Positions 9,429 through 19,745 are shown, counted from the stretch's first letter. The stretch: DNA of 64,000 nucleotides from Burkholderia sp. (GCA_040954445.1 CP144362.1:248001-312000); one strand, 5' to 3'. Program-made: numbers and translations. The notes: generated from the sequence alone by a model not told the origin.

Positions 9429-10676
9429 TCACGCAGCGTGGCGTTTGCGATAGCCGTCGAGGAATCGCGTAATGCGATTGATTGAGTCGGTCAGGTCATC
9501 GATGTTCGGCAGGAACACTACGCGGAAGTGATCCGGGGTGAGCCAGTTAAAACCGGTGCCTTGCACCAGCAGCACACGCTCCTTGAGCAGCAGCTCTAGA
9601 ATGAATTCCTGGTCGTTCTGGATCGGGTAGAGCGTGGAGTCCAGGCGCGGGAACATGTAAAGCGCCGCGTCGGGCTTCACGCAGCTGACGCCCGGGATTG
9701 AAGTCAGCATGTCGTAGGCAAGCGCGCGCTGGCGATACAGGCGCCCGCTCGGCATCAGCAGCTCGTTGATACTCTGGTAGCCGCCCAGCGCGGTCTGGAT
9801 CGCGCACTGGCCGGGCACGTTGGCGCACAGCCGCATCGATGAGAGGATCCCGAGCCCCTCCAGATAATCTTTGGCACGCGCGCGGTTCTCGCCGTTCAAG
9901 CCGGCCAGAGACATCCAACCGGCGCGGTAGCCGCAGGAGCGATAGCTCTTGGATAGGCTGTTAAAGGTGACCGTGATCACGTCCTCCGTAAGCGAGGACA
10001 GCGCCGTGTGAATCTTGCCATCGTAGAGGATTTTATCATAAACCTCGTCGGCGAAGATCAGCAGACCGTGCTCGCGCGCGATGGCGATCAGTTCGTGCAG
10101 CAGTTCTTCGGAATACAGCGCGCCGGTGGGGTTGTTTGGGTTGATCACCACCAGCGCCTTGGTGTTCGGCGTAATCTTGCGACAGATGTCGTCGGTATCG
10201 GGCATCCAGCCGTTCTGCTCGTCGCACATATAGTGCACCGGCGTGCCGCCTGACAGGCTCACGGCGGCGGTCCAGAGCGGGTAGTCCGGCGCCGGCAGCA
10301 GCACCTCGTCGCCATTGTTGAGCAGCGCCTGGGTGGCCATCATGATCAGCTCTGAAGCACCGTTGCCGATGTAGATGTCATCCAGGCCGACGCCCTTCAC
10401 ACCTTTTGCCTGGGTGTAGTGCATCACGGCCTTGCGCGCAGAAAACCCCCCCTTTGAATCCGAATAACCCGACGAAGCCGGCAGGTTTCTGATCATGTCC
10501 TGAATGATCTCATCGGGTGCCTCGAAACCAAAAGGTGCCAGGTTGCCGATGTTCAGCTTGATGATCTTGTGCCCCTCCTCCTCGAGGCGCTTGGCGTGTT
10601 CGAGCACCGGGCCGCGAATGTCGTAGCAGACGTTGAGAAGCTTGTTAGATTTATGAATCGGTTTCACGACGGGCAA
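9429..10676 (-). CDS. alaA: Alanine/pyruvate aminotransferase, AlaA-like
   Basis: 415-aa class I/II PLP aminotransferase. NIGNLAPFGF, APDYPLWTAAVSLSGG, INPNNPTGALYS, FADEVYDKILYD and the PLP lysine K243 in FNSLSKSYRSCGYRAGW match E. coli AlaA over most of the length. Its likely role is interconversion of pyruvate and alanine with glutamate, in the cytosol. Its place before hom-thrC is the usual Burkholderia arrangement. The start appears to be TTG at 10676 (PVVKPIHKSNK), preceded by an AGGA-type site. Upstream only repeats are found, so the native promoter may lie in the short 10677-10690 gap or have been lost. Confidence 0.9.
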   Translation of the reverse strand: MPVVKPIHKSNKLLNVCYDIRGPVLEHAKRLEEEGHKIIKLNIGNLAPFGFEAPDEIIQDMIRNLPASSGYSDSKGGFSARKAVMHYTQAKGVKGVGLDDIYIGNGASELIMMATQALLNNGDEVLLPAPDYPLWTAAVSLSGGTPVHYMCDEQNGWMPDTDDICRKITPNTKALVVINPNNPTGALYSEELLHELIAIAREHGLLIFADEVYDKILYDGKIHTALSSLTEDVITVTFNSLSKSYRSCGYRAGWMSLAGLNGENRARAKDYLEGLGILSSMRLCANVPGQCAIQTALGGYQSINELLMPSGRLYRQRALAYDMLTSIPGVSCVKPDAALYMFPRLDSTLYPIQNDQEFILELLLKERVLLVQGTGFNWLTPDHFRVVFLPNIDDLTDSINRITRFLDGYRKRHAA

Positions 10677-10689
10677 GTTCCTGGAAGGA

Positions 10690-10754
10690 TTGTTGCATAT
10701 TGATCCGCACTTCGTGATCTAAAAATTGGAAAATCGTCCCTCATGTGATGAGTA
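10690..10754. repeat. TA-type palindromic element, left half
   Basis: attgatccgcacttcgtgat and the following gaaaatcgtccctcatgtg are the left half of the TA-type palindrome family. The right half is missing and is replaced by the foldback element at 10755. It lies directly upstream of alaA. Confidence 0.6.
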
Positions 10755-10893
10755 GGCGTTATTGCATAAATCGAACGTGAAGACGCAATGGAACGGGTTG
10801 CGGACCTCGCTCGTCCGCAATCCATTCGTATCGCCTAAAATTATGCATCTTCGATGCCATTGCATCCTCACGCTCTATTTATGCAACAACACT
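10755..10893. mobile_element. 138-bp-family IS903-group foldback element
   Basis: A short arm (gaagacgcaatgg joined to aacgggttgc) and a long arm meet at GCGGAC-ctcgctc-GTCCGC. Its length of 139 bp and its deletion junction match the copies at 6394, 27864 and 44316. The right TIR is mutated (caacaacact). No target duplication is visible. It separates alaA from the divergent phosphoesterase gene. Confidence 0.75.
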
Positions 10894-11009
10894 CTGTAGT
10901 CCCCGGTCGCAAGCACCGCGGGTGCGCGCCATATGCGGCGCACAAGGGCGTGATAAGGTTCCAGTTTTCAGGCCCGCCGGCCCCGAGTCAAGCGGAAACC
11001 GTCAACACG

Positions 11010-11774
11010 ATGCGCATTTTTTCCCTGTCTGATATCCATGTCGATTTTGAAAGTAATGCCGAATGGGTGGCTTCGCTGTCGCGAAGCGAGTACCAGCGCG
11101 ACGTGCTGATCCTGGCCGGCGATGTATCCGATTCGCTGGAGCGGCTAGAGCACTGCCTAAGTACCTTCTCGAACTGCTTCCTTCGCGTGTTCTTCGTACC
11201 GGGCAATCATGAGCTGTGGGTGATGCGCGATCCGCCCGGCACCAATTCGCTTGACAAATTCGAGCAGGTACGGCGGGTGGCCGAGGCGAGCGGCGCGACG
11301 CTCCGCCCTGAACTGGTGGACGGCGTGGTGATCGTGCCGCTGCTGGGCTGGTACGACGAATCTTTCGGCATGCCAAGCCAGGAGCTGCGCAATGCTTGGA
11401 TGGACTTTTATGCTTGCCGTTGGCCGAATGGCTGGACCAGCCGGCATGTTACCGAGTATTTCACGGGTCTCAATGTGCTCGACAACCTGCCGCGCGGTCG
11501 GTCGACCATCAGCTTCTCGCATTTTCTGCCCCGCATCGACGTAATGCCCGCTTATATCCCCGCCTCGCGACGCATGCTCTACCCGGTGCTCGGCAGCGGC
11601 CTGATCGAGGCGCAGGTGCGCCGGATCCATCCAGACCTACATCTCTACGGGCATAGCCACGTCAACCGAGAAGTGATGCTCGACGGCATCCGCTACCTCA
11701 ACAACGCGTTCGGCTACCCGCACGAAGAGCGCATCACCAAGAAGGCGCTGTACTGCGTCTACCAGGCCAGATGA
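11010..11774 (+). CDS. Metallophosphoesterase (calcineurin-like)
   Basis: 254-aa protein of the binuclear metallophosphatase superfamily. Metal-ligand motifs appear in order: SDIHVDF (residues 7-13), LAGDVSD, FFVPGNHELW, SFSHFLPR and YGHSHVN near the C-terminus. The substrate cannot be predicted. ATG 11010 (MRIFSLSDIHVD) puts the DxH motif at the usual distance from the N-terminus. The frame is open further upstream, but that sequence belongs to the foldback element. About 115 bp of non-repeat sequence remains upstream for a promoter. It is a single gene with no operon partner left. Confidence 0.85.
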   Translation: MRIFSLSDIHVDFESNAEWVASLSRSEYQRDVLILAGDVSDSLERLEHCLSTFSNCFLRVFFVPGNHELWVMRDPPGTNSLDKFEQVRRVAEASGATLRPELVDGVVIVPLLGWYDESFGMPSQELRNAWMDFYACRWPNGWTSRHVTEYFTGLNVLDNLPRGRSTISFSHFLPRIDVMPAYIPASRRMLYPVLGSGLIEAQVRRIHPDLHLYGHSHVNREVMLDGIRYLNNAFGYPHEERITKKALYCVYQAR

Positions 11775-11836
11775 AGCTGTCTGTACGAGGTGCGATGGGA
11801 CCTCAGTTTCGAAAAATAACCATGTAACCGAGCGAG

Positions 11837-12959
11837 GGCGGTGTTACATAAATCTCGCAGAGCCGGTGACGTTTATGCGCAACGGTCGCGGCCAGCCTCC
11901 TATCAAGTCAGATTCCAGAGTAACTGCTTAATTTTTGCCAAGAAAATGCGCAAGAACATACACAAGAAAGGTGAGCCGAAGGCATGCTACCGTGTCAGGA
12001 ATTGGGCGGCCTATAATGAAGGCCTGATCAACCGGGGGAACATAACAATATGGATAGATGAAGCCGTCCTTGCCAGAATACCCGATGCCATACCCACACG
12101 TGGTCGCCCGTGTCTATACGGCGATACGCTGATTCAAACATTACTTGGCGTGAAGACTGTCTATCGACTGACGTTGTGCGCCCTGCAAGGTTTCACCCAA
12201 AGTCTGCGCGATCTGGCCTTCCCGAGCTTGCCGGTGCCGAATTACACCACGCTCTGTCGCCGGGCAAAAACGCTTGATGTCGAACTGCCGATCCTTCGTG
12301 ACAATGAACCGATCCATCTGGTTGTCGACAGCACCGGTCTGAAGGTCTATGGAGAAGGTGAATGGAAGGTGCGCCAGCACGGCTACTCGAAGCGGCGCAC
12401 GTGGCGTAAAGTCCATCTCGCGCTCAACGCGAATACGTGTCAAGTGCATGCCGCGCTAATGACGAATCAGAATGTGGCTGACGGTGAAGCTCTGGCCAAG
12501 TTGCTCGACCAGATTCCACGCGAAGAACAAATCGATGTCATCGGCGGTGATGGTGCCTACGACACCAAGCCATGCCATGCGGCCATTGCTGCACGCATTG
12601 CTATTCCTTCGATTCCGCCACGCGAGGGTGCCGTTCATTGGCCAGCGGATATGCCCGGTGTGCGGCGTGGCGTAATGGCGCGGTTGATGCAATTGCCCGT
12701 GACGGTCGTCGAGAATGGAAGCAAGACAGTGGCTACCACCGGCGATCGCTTGCCGAGAGAATGCGATGTATCGGTTCAAGACCCTCAGCGGCAACTGTCT
12801 CTGGGCACGTCACGTCGACTCGCAGGCGACCGAGGTCGCCGTTCGCGTCGGCGTCATCAACCGTATGGCGGACCTCGCTCGTCCGCAATCCGTTCGTATC
12901 GCCTGAAATTATGCCCGTCGATGCTATTGCATCCTCACACTCGATTTATGCAACAACGG
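11837..12959 (+). mobile_element. IS903-group IS, full length, frameshifted transposase
   Basis: 1123 bp with degenerate outer bases at both TIRs (ggcggtgttacataaatc; caacaacggc). The transposase opens at ATG 11946. Two 2-bp insertions (near 12660 and 12757) together throw the last third out of frame, so the E270 region is lost from the main product. It ends 34 bp before the der start codon and so replaces whatever lay upstream; in related genomes that is bamB. Confidence 0.88.
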
Positions 12960-12993
12960 CTATTTTGATTAATAATATCGTGGACGACATCAG

Positions 12994-14343
12994 ATGAAAC
13001 CGGTCATTGCTCTCGTCGGGCACCCCAATGTAGGGAAATCCACACTATTCAACCGGCTCACACGCTCGCGCGCCGCCCTCGTCGCCGACCTACCAGGCCT
13101 GACGCGCGACCGCCATTACGGCGAAGGCCGGGCTGGCACGCGCCCTTACCTAGTGGTCGACACGGGCGGCTTCGAGCCGTTCGCCAGGGATGGGATACTT
13201 CACGAAATGGCGCGCCAGACGCGCCAGGCGGTCGAGGAAGCTGACGTGGTGGTGTTCATCGTCGATGGTCGAAACGGGCTCGTACCGCAGGATAAGTCGA
13301 TCGCCAACTACCTGCGTAAGACTGGCCGGTCGATCTTCCTGGTGGTCAACAAGGCCGAGGGCATGAAGTACATGGCGGTGGCCTCCGACTTCTACGAACT
13401 TGGCATGGGCGACCCGCGTGTGATCTCGGCCGCGCACGGCGACGGCGTGATCGACATGATCAACGAGGCGCTGGAAGTTGCCTACGCCGGTCAGCCCGAG
13501 GAAGCCGACAACACCCAGGCCGTACACGGCGTAAAGATCGCGATCGTTGGCCGACCGAACGTCGGAAAGTCGACGCTGGTCAACACGCTGATCGGCGAGG
13601 ACCGCGTAATCGCCTTCGACATCCCAGGCACCACGCGCGATTCGATCTACATCGACTTTGAGCGCAACGGCAAGCCTTACACGCTGATCGACACGGCCGG
13701 CTTGCGCCGCCGCAGTAAGGTGTTTGAGGCGATCGAGAAGTTCTCGGTGGTGAAGACGATGCAGTCAATTTCCGATGCCAACGTCGTCATTCTTCTGCTG
13801 GATGCGCAGCAGGACATCTCCGACCAGGACGCGCACATCGCTGGCTTTGTGGTAGAGCAGGGCCGTGCTCTGGTGGTGGGGATAAACAAGTGGGACGGGC
13901 TTGATGCCCATACGCGCGAGCGTACTAAGGCGGACCTGACCCGCAAATTGAAATTCCTCGAATTCGCTAAGTTCCACTTCATCTCGGCGACCGAAAAGAC
14001 CGGTATCGGCCCGCTGCTGCGCTCAGTCGACGCTGCCTATGCCGCCGCCATAAAGAAGCTGCCCACGCCGAAGCTCACGCGGGCGTTGATCGAGGCGGTC
14101 GAGTTCCAGCAGCCGAGGCGTCGCCACGGCCCAGTGCGACCGAAGCTGCGCTACGCGCATCAGGGCGGCCAGAATCCCCCCGTGATCGTGATCCATGGCA
14201 ATGCGCTCGGCGCCGTCACCGAAACCTATCAGCGTTATCTCGAGAATCATTTCCGAGAAACTTTCGCGTTGACCGGGACTCCACTGCGAATGGAGTTCCG
14301 TGCTTCGGTGAACCCCTACGCGGACAAGGGGCGCAGCGCCTAG
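12994..14343 (+). CDS. der: Ribosome biogenesis GTPase Der (EngA)
   Basis: 449-aa double-GTPase needed for late 50S subunit assembly. The first G domain has GHPNVGKST (residues 9-17, with H where R is usual), DTGG and NKAEG. The second has GRPNVGKST (about 186-194), DTAGLRRR and NKWDG. The C-terminal KH-like domain ends in [19 protein letters not shown]. It heads the der-hfq-hflX-hflK-hflC cluster. Only 34 bp separate the start from an IS end, with no clear Shine-Dalgarno sequence (gtggacgacatcag), so expression may depend on read-through from the IS side. Confidence 0.96.
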   Translation: MKPVIALVGHPNVGKSTLFNRLTRSRAALVADLPGLTRDRHYGEGRAGTRPYLVVDTGGFEPFARDGILHEMARQTRQAVEEADVVVFIVDGRNGLVPQDKSIANYLRKTGRSIFLVVNKAEGMKYMAVASDFYELGMGDPRVISAAHGDGVIDMINEALEVAYAGQPEEADNTQAVHGVKIAIVGRPNVGKSTLVNTLIGEDRVIAFDIPGTTRDSIYIDFERNGKPYTLIDTAGLRRRSKVFEAIEKFSVVKTMQSISDANVVILLLDAQQDISDQDAHIAGFVVEQGRALVVGINKWDGLDAHTRERTKADLTRKLKFLEFAKFHFISATEKTGIGPLLRSVDAAYAAAIKKLPTPKLTRALIEAVEFQQPRRRHGPVRPKLRYAHQGGQNPPVIVIHGNALGAVTETYQRYLENHFRETFALTGTPLRMEFRASVNPYADKGRSA

Positions 14344-14471
14344 ACCGAACGGTCGGCACCAGAGCCGGAGCAGGGGAAGCAAAATCGGTTATGGTGTAAC
14401 GATTGAAAGTGGATCTCTTTTTCTGCGCCGCCAATCTAGAAGATCAACTTGCAAAAAAGATGGAGTACGCC

Positions 14472-14711
14472 ATGAGCAACAAAGGGCAATTGTTACAAGA
14501 CCCGTTTTTGAACGCACTGCGTAAGGAGCATGTGCCGGTGTCGATCTACCTCGTCAATGGCATAAAGCTGCAAGGGAATATCGAATCGTTCGATCAGTAC
14601 GTCGTTTTGCTCTGTAACACGGTTACCCAGATGATTTACAAGCACGCTATCTCGACGGTTGTTCCTGTGCGCCCGGTGAATTTCCACCCGGACGCGGAAG
14701 CCTCGTCTTAA
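14472..14711 (+). CDS. hfq: RNA-binding protein Hfq
   Basis: 79-aa Sm-like hexameric RNA chaperone that pairs small RNAs with mRNAs. The start [23 protein letters not shown] and the Sm2 motif YKHAIS are present, and the length is typical of Burkholderia. In E. coli numbering, rim position 47 is K, and it is usually basic; here the segment reads [11 protein letters not shown], so position 47 is Cys (TGT, one transition from CGT). ATG 14472 is chosen from the family N-terminus; the frame is open to 14403. It lies 128 bp after der and 57 bp before hflX. Confidence 0.95.
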   Translation: MSNKGQLLQDPFLNALRKEHVPVSIYLVNGIKLQGNIESFDQYVVLLCNTVTQMIYKHAISTVVPVRPVNFHPDAEASS

Positions 14712-14768
14712 CCCGACTGCCACGGCTGGCGTCCGTCGCCGCCGGCGATCCAGAACAGCCGCCTTATT

Positions 14769-15971
14769 TTGACATCCAATAATTTGATCAACGCAGCGTT
14801 AGTCGGCCTCGATTTCGGAAAGACTGATTTCGAGGCTAGCCTCGAAGAACTCAGCCTGCTCGCCTCCAGCGCGGGTGCCTGGCCCGTAGTCACGCTCACC
14901 GGCCGACGTTCCAGTCCAGACGCCGCCATGTTCATCGGCAGCGGAAAGGCCGAGGAACTGCGCCTTGCCTGCGACGCCAACGAGGTCGACATCATTATTT
15001 TTAACCACCCGCTCTCGCCTGCCCAGCAGCGCAATCTCGAGCGCACGCTGAACCGCCGCGTGGTGGACCGCACCAGCCTGATCCTCGACATCTTCGCGCA
15101 GCGCGCGCGTAGCCATGAAGGAAAGCTGCAGGTTGAGCTCGCGCAGCTACAGTATTTGTCCACGCGACTGATCCGGGCCTGGACCCACTTGGAGCGACAG
15201 AAGGGTGGTATTGGCCTACGCGGCCCCGGAGAAACGCAGCTCGAAACTGACCGCCGGCTGATCGGCGAGCGTATCAAGATGCTGAAGTCGCGACTCAACA
15301 AGCTGCGCAGCCAGCACAACACGCAGCGGCGCCAGCGCGAGCGTAATCGCACCATGTCGGTGTCATTGGTCGGCTACACGAACGCGGGAAAATCGACGCT
15401 GTTCAATGCGTTGACCAAGGCGAAGGCCTATGCGACCGACCAGCTGTTCGCTACGCTCGACACCGCCTCGCGGCGCGTCTACCTCGGCGACGAGGTCGGC
15501 CAAATCGTGGTGTCCGACACGGTCGGCTTCATCCGCGAGCTGCCCCACCAACTGGTCTTTGCGTTCCGTGCCACGCTCGAGGAAACCATTCACGCCGACC
15601 TGTTGCTGCACGTAGTCGATGCCTCCAGCGCGGTTCGGCTCGAGCAGATCGAGCAAGTCAACGACGTGCTGCACAAGATCGGCGCGGACGCGATCCGGAA
15701 GGTGCTAGTGTTCAACAAGAACGACGCCGTGCCCGAGCTGGCGGCTTCCAGCGAGGCGGTCGAGCGCGATGAGTATGGTAATATCTCTCGCATCTTCTTG
15801 AGCGCACGCACGGGCCATGGGCTCGATGCGTTGCGTGCCGCCATTGTTGAAATCGCGAGCAGCGATGCGCTTTCCGGCACGGGGTTGTTGCCCGAGCGTG
15901 ACGTCCAGTTCCATGGCAACGGATGGACCGAACTGCATGACGACCAAATGGTTTCCAAACACGGGCACTGA
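14769..15971 (+). CDS. hflX: GTPase HflX
   Basis: 400-aa ribosome-associated GTPase that rescues stalled ribosomes, especially under heat stress. The N-terminal HflX domain includes MFIGSGKAEEL and GPGETQLETDRRLI, followed by a coiled-coil-like basic helix (LNKLRSQHNTQRRQRERNR). The G domain has G1 GYTNAGKST (about 201-209), G3 DTVGF and G4 NKND. Start appears to be TTG at 14769 (TSNNLINAALVGLDFG); no in-frame ATG fits. It is part of the hfq-hflX-hflK-hflC operon. Confidence 0.93.
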   Translation: MTSNNLINAALVGLDFGKTDFEASLEELSLLASSAGAWPVVTLTGRRSSPDAAMFIGSGKAEELRLACDANEVDIIIFNHPLSPAQQRNLERTLNRRVVDRTSLILDIFAQRARSHEGKLQVELAQLQYLSTRLIRAWTHLERQKGGIGLRGPGETQLETDRRLIGERIKMLKSRLNKLRSQHNTQRRQRERNRTMSVSLVGYTNAGKSTLFNALTKAKAYATDQLFATLDTASRRVYLGDEVGQIVVSDTVGFIRELPHQLVFAFRATLEETIHADLLLHVVDASSAVRLEQIEQVNDVLHKIGADAIRKVLVFNKNDAVPELAASSEAVERDEYGNISRIFLSARTGHGLDALRAAIVEIASSDALSGTGLLPERDVQFHGNGWTELHDDQMVSKHGH

Positions 15972-16181
15972 CAGGCAGTCTACCTGCACAGTCGAGGCCC
16001 AATCTGGTGAACAAACTTAGGTGAACGATTACAACGAACGGAGTTCTTTGCTACGCAAGCGTCCAATGCTGTCGATCAATGATTCCCGCTGGGGTCGCGG
16101 CGAGGGCAGTGGTGACAAGTCCCGTAAAAACGACCCGAAACGTCCGCAGCGCGACGGCGCAGTCCCCCCGATCTTGACGAA

Positions 16182-17372
16182 ATGTGGCGCAATTTCAACC
16201 GGCGCCTGGCTGGCCTTTTCGGTGGCAATCGTAGCCTCCCTCCCGACAGCGGTCGCGCGGCAAAAGTTGGCGTCGGGATCGTGATCGGCCTGCTGATCGC
16301 TGTTTATGCCGGCAGCGGCGTGTTTGTGGTGCCTGACGGCCAGATCGGCGTGGTGCTGCAGTTCGGCGCGTATCGCGGCACAGTGGGCCAGGGCGTTCAC
16401 TGGCGGCTGCCGTATCCGTTCGAGTCGTACGAGATCGTCGATACCGCCCAGATCCATGCCACCGAGGTCGGTCGCAACAACTTGGTGCGCATCGCCGAAG
16501 TCAAGGACGCCTCGATGCTCACACGCGACGGCGACGTCGTCGACGTGCGATTCATCGTCCAGTACCGGATCCGCTCCGCCACCGATTACCTGTTCGGAAC
16601 CGTCGATCCCGAACTCGCCGTGCGCCAGTCGGCGCAGGCAGCGATTCGTCGTATCGTTGGGACCACGTCGGCCAGCGACGTGACAGGTGCCGATCACGAC
16701 AAGCTGCGAAACCAGTTGAGCGTGACGATCCAGAGCGATCTCGACCGTGCACAGACGGGCCTGGTGGTGACGGGTGTGGTGGTCCAGGCCGCGCAGCTGT
16801 CGGAGCAGGTGCGGGCAGCCGTCGACGAAATCGGTAGGGCGCGCCAGGAGCGAGAAGCAGCCAAGAACGCGGCGCAGGTTTATGCCGACGACCTTCTTCC
16901 GCGCGCTCGCGGCGATGCGGTCAAGCTGGTCGACGATGCGAAAGCCTATGCGGATCGCGTTGTGACGCAGGCGCAGGGTGACGCGGAGCGCTACAAGCAG
17001 GTCTACATGCAATACAAGAAGGCGCCGGCGGTGGTGCGCGAACGCATGTACCTCGACACTATGCAGGACATCTACTCGAAGACCACCAAGGTCTATATCG
17101 GCAACAAGAGCGGCAACAGCCTAGTCTACCTGCCGATCGACAAGCTCTTTGAGCAGCAGCGCCAGCGCGCGGTTGAAGCCGCCAGGAGTGCCGTGCCAGT
17201 TGTGGCCGGGCAGCCGCCGGCCAGCACACCCAATGCGGGCAACACTGCGTCGGCATCTTCCGGTGTCACCCCGGCGGCGGTGAGCGCCGCCAATTCCGCT
17301 GTGCGCGGCAACGATCTACTGAGAGCGCGCGAAGCGTTCCGCAGCCGGTCACGCGAAGACGATATGCAGTAA
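16182..17372 (+). CDS. hflK: FtsH modulator HflK, N-terminal part frameshifted
   Basis: SPFH/band-7 membrane protein that with HflC forms the cage around FtsH. From 16182 (MWRNFNRRLAGLFG) the frame gives 396 aa with one TM segment (about residues 28-46, VGVGIVIGLLIAVYAG), the band-7 domain and a coiled-coil region rich in AAKNAAQ. The family's N-terminus instead starts at GTG 16021 (NDYNERSSLLRKR, then MLSINDSRWGRGEG) and is in another frame. The two frames meet at a run of six C at 16164-16169, where seven would join them. So either the ~54-residue cytosolic Pro/Gly-rich leader is lost, or slippage restores it. hflC follows after 17 bp. Confidence 0.85.
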   Translation: MWRNFNRRLAGLFGGNRSLPPDSGRAAKVGVGIVIGLLIAVYAGSGVFVVPDGQIGVVLQFGAYRGTVGQGVHWRLPYPFESYEIVDTAQIHATEVGRNNLVRIAEVKDASMLTRDGDVVDVRFIVQYRIRSATDYLFGTVDPELAVRQSAQAAIRRIVGTTSASDVTGADHDKLRNQLSVTIQSDLDRAQTGLVVTGVVVQAAQLSEQVRAAVDEIGRARQEREAAKNAAQVYADDLLPRARGDAVKLVDDAKAYADRVVTQAQGDAERYKQVYMQYKKAPAVVRERMYLDTMQDIYSKTTKVYIGNKSGNSLVYLPIDKLFEQQRQRAVEAARSAVPVVAGQPPASTPNAGNTASASSGVTPAAVSAANSAVRGNDLLRAREAFRSRSREDDMQ

Positions 17373-17389
17373 AAAAGGGAGCGCCACAC

Positions 17390-18289
17390 ATGCATCGAAT
17401 CGTTGCGCTCTTCATTGCACTTGTAGTGGTCGTGTTCGTCGCGTCGTCCGCCGTGTTCATCGTCGATCCCTGCCACGTGGCGGTGCTATCGGCCTGCTGC
17501 GGTGACGGCGAACCGACCGTGCTGGGCTCCGGCCTGCACGCGAAGCTGCCCGTGCCGCTGCAGACGGTCGTGCTGATCGACACGCGCCTGCAGACGCTCG
17601 AATGGGACGATCCGCAGAGCTGCGCCACGGCTGACAAGCAGGACGTGCTAGTCAGGCCTGCGGTGCGCTATCGGATCGCCAATCTGCGCAAATATTATGC
17701 GAAAACCAAAGGCGGCCTGCGCGATGCGGTGGATCCGCTGCTGGCCGCGCTGAAGAGCGCGATGACGCAGGCATTTTCGACGCGCTCACTAGTCGATGCG
17801 ATCGGCGCGCAGCAGGCCATCGTCGACGAGGCCAAGCGCTCGCTGCGGACTACGGTCGCCGATTACGGCATTGAAATCGACGACCTGTCGCTGCTGCGCG
17901 TGGATTTGCCCGCCAGCGCGGCTGCTTATCGCCGGATGTCGGTGGCCGAGCGCACCGCCGATACCGAGCGTGTGCAAGGCGCAGTCGATGCGCAACGCAT
18001 CAAGGCTGAGGCGGGCCGCCAGCAACAGCAGATCCTCGCGGACGGTTATCAATCGGCCCAGCGGATCAAGGGGGAAGGCGATGCGAAGGTCGCCTCGATC
18101 GCCCGCGAGGCCTCCGGCCCCGATCCAGGGTTCTACCAGTTCTATGCAAGCCTGCAGGCGTACCGGAACACCTTCCATGTGAACGATCTCATTATCGTCG
18201 ATCCGGACAGCGAGTTTTTTCGCTTCATGCGCAGCCCGATGGGCGGTGGTTGCCACGCGACGCCAGCTCCCACGCTCCGCAAATACTGA
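17390..18289 (+). CDS. hflC: FtsH modulator HflC
   Basis: 299-aa partner of HflK. An N-terminal TM segment (IVALFIALVVVVFVASSAVFIV) is followed by a band-7 domain and a C-terminal coiled coil (RIKAEAGRQQQQILADGYQSAQRIKGEGDAKV), ending with FYASLQAYRNTF. In E. coli the HflKC complex restrains FtsH, which degrades membrane and some cytosolic proteins. Start ATG 17390 follows a GGGAGC ribosome site. In relatives hisZ and purA follow; here the operon is cut by an IS at 18353, and hisZ lies 6 kb away. Confidence 0.95.
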   Translation: MHRIVALFIALVVVVFVASSAVFIVDPCHVAVLSACCGDGEPTVLGSGLHAKLPVPLQTVVLIDTRLQTLEWDDPQSCATADKQDVLVRPAVRYRIANLRKYYAKTKGGLRDAVDPLLAALKSAMTQAFSTRSLVDAIGAQQAIVDEAKRSLRTTVADYGIEIDDLSLLRVDLPASAAAYRRMSVAERTADTERVQGAVDAQRIKAEAGRQQQQILADGYQSAQRIKGEGDAKVASIAREASGPDPGFYQFYASLQAYRNTFHVNDLIIVDPDSEFFRFMRSPMGGGCHATPAPTLRKY

Positions 18290-18352
18290 CGCTGAGAAGC
18301 GGGGGGCACCGCCTTACGCGACTGCAAGCCGGTCACGGTGTCCGATTCGTAG

Positions 18353-19481
18353 GGCGTTGTTGGATAAATCGAGCGAGGTCCGTTGACGTTTACGCGCAAC
18401 GGTTGTGGGGCCAGCCTCCTATCAAGTCAGATTCCAGAGTAACTGCCTATTTTTTGCCAAGAAAATGCGCAAGGACATACACAAGACAGGTAAGCCGAAG
18501 ACACGCTACCGTGTCAGGAATTGGGTGGCCTATAATGCAGGCCTGATCAACCGGGGGAACATAACAATATGGATAGATGAAGCTGTCCTTGCCAGAATAC
18601 CCGACGCCATATCCAAGCGTGGTCGCCCGCGTCTGTATGGCGATACGCCTGATTCAGGCATTACTTGGCGTGAAGACCGTCTATCGACTGACCTTGCGCG
18701 CCCTGCAAGGTTTCACCCAAAGTCTGCGCGATCTCGCCTTCCCGAGCTTGCCGGCGCCGAATTACACCACGCTCTGTCGCCGGGCAAAAACGCTTGATGT
18801 CGAACTGCCGATCCTTCGTGACAATGAACCGATCCATCTGGATGTCGACAGCACTGGTCTGAAGGTCTATGGAGAAGGTGAATGGAAGGGTGCGCCAGCA
18901 CGGCTACTCGAAGCGGCGCACGTAGCGTAAAGTCCATTTCGCGCTCAACGCGAATACGGGTCAAGTGTATCCGCGCTAATGACGCACACAGAATGTGGCT
19001 GACGGTGACGCTCTGGCTAAGTTGCTCGACCAGATTCCACGCGACGAACACATCGATCTCATCGACAGTGACGCTGCCTACGACACCAAGCCATGCCATG
19101 CGGCCATTACTGCACGCAGTGCTATTCCATTCGATTTTGCCACGCGAGGGTGCCGCTCATTGGCCAGCGGATGCGCCCGGTGCTGCGTGGCGTAACGGCG
19201 CGGTTGATGCAATTGCCCGTGAAGTTCGTCGAGAATAAAAGAAAGACATTGGCTACCACCGGCGATCGCTTGCCGAGAATGCGATGTATCGGTTCAAGAC
19301 GCTCACCGGCAACTGTCTCTGGGTGCGTCACATCGACTCGCAGGCGGTCGAGGTCGCCGTTCGTGTCGGCGTAATCAACCGCATAAGTGGACTTCGCTCG
19401 TCTGCGATCCGTTTGTATCGCCGGAAATTCTGTCCGTCGATGCCATGGCATCTTCACACGCTCGATTTATGCAACAATGCC
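18353..19481 (+). mobile_element. IS903-group IS, degenerate full-length copy
   Basis: The element runs from TIR 18353 to caacaatgcc at 19481. The transposase has several frameshifts (extra c near 18649, extra g near 18889) and a nonsense codon (cgtagcgtaa near 18922), plus many substitutions, for example CHAAITARSAIPF. It is one of the most diverged copies, hence probably an old insertion. Confidence 0.85.
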
Positions 19482-19738
19482 TTGCTCGAACCTGGCATCA
19501 GGCCCGTGATTGCAAAGAGCGATACACTGAGCATCGAGATGCGGACTCGGCAGGTATCGTTGGTTTGTCGAACGTACTCATGCTTGGCTCCACAACTTCC
19601 GTCGTCTATGCATTCGCTTCGATTGTCGCGATGACATTCACGAAGCGTTCTTAAAACTTGGCTGCTCGCTCGTCTGTTGGAAGATCTGCAAGCGTGCTGA
19701 GCAGCATTTTGGAACTGACCTCCAACTACCGACCAGCA
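19482..19738 (+). pseudogene. IS5-family (IS427-like) transposase, C-terminal relic
   Basis: Read in one frame, then shifted, it gives PGIRPVIAKSDT, then LGRYRWFVERTHAWLHNFRRLCIRFDCRDDIHEAFLKLGCSLVCW. The YRWFVERTxAWLHxFRRLxIRxxRRxDIHEAFLxLGCxLIC pattern is the glutamate-containing end of the IS427/IS1031-type branch, clearly different from the dominant IS903-group element. It is truncated on the left by the IS and has no known upstream half. Confidence 0.75.
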
Positions 19739-19745
19739 AGCACTC

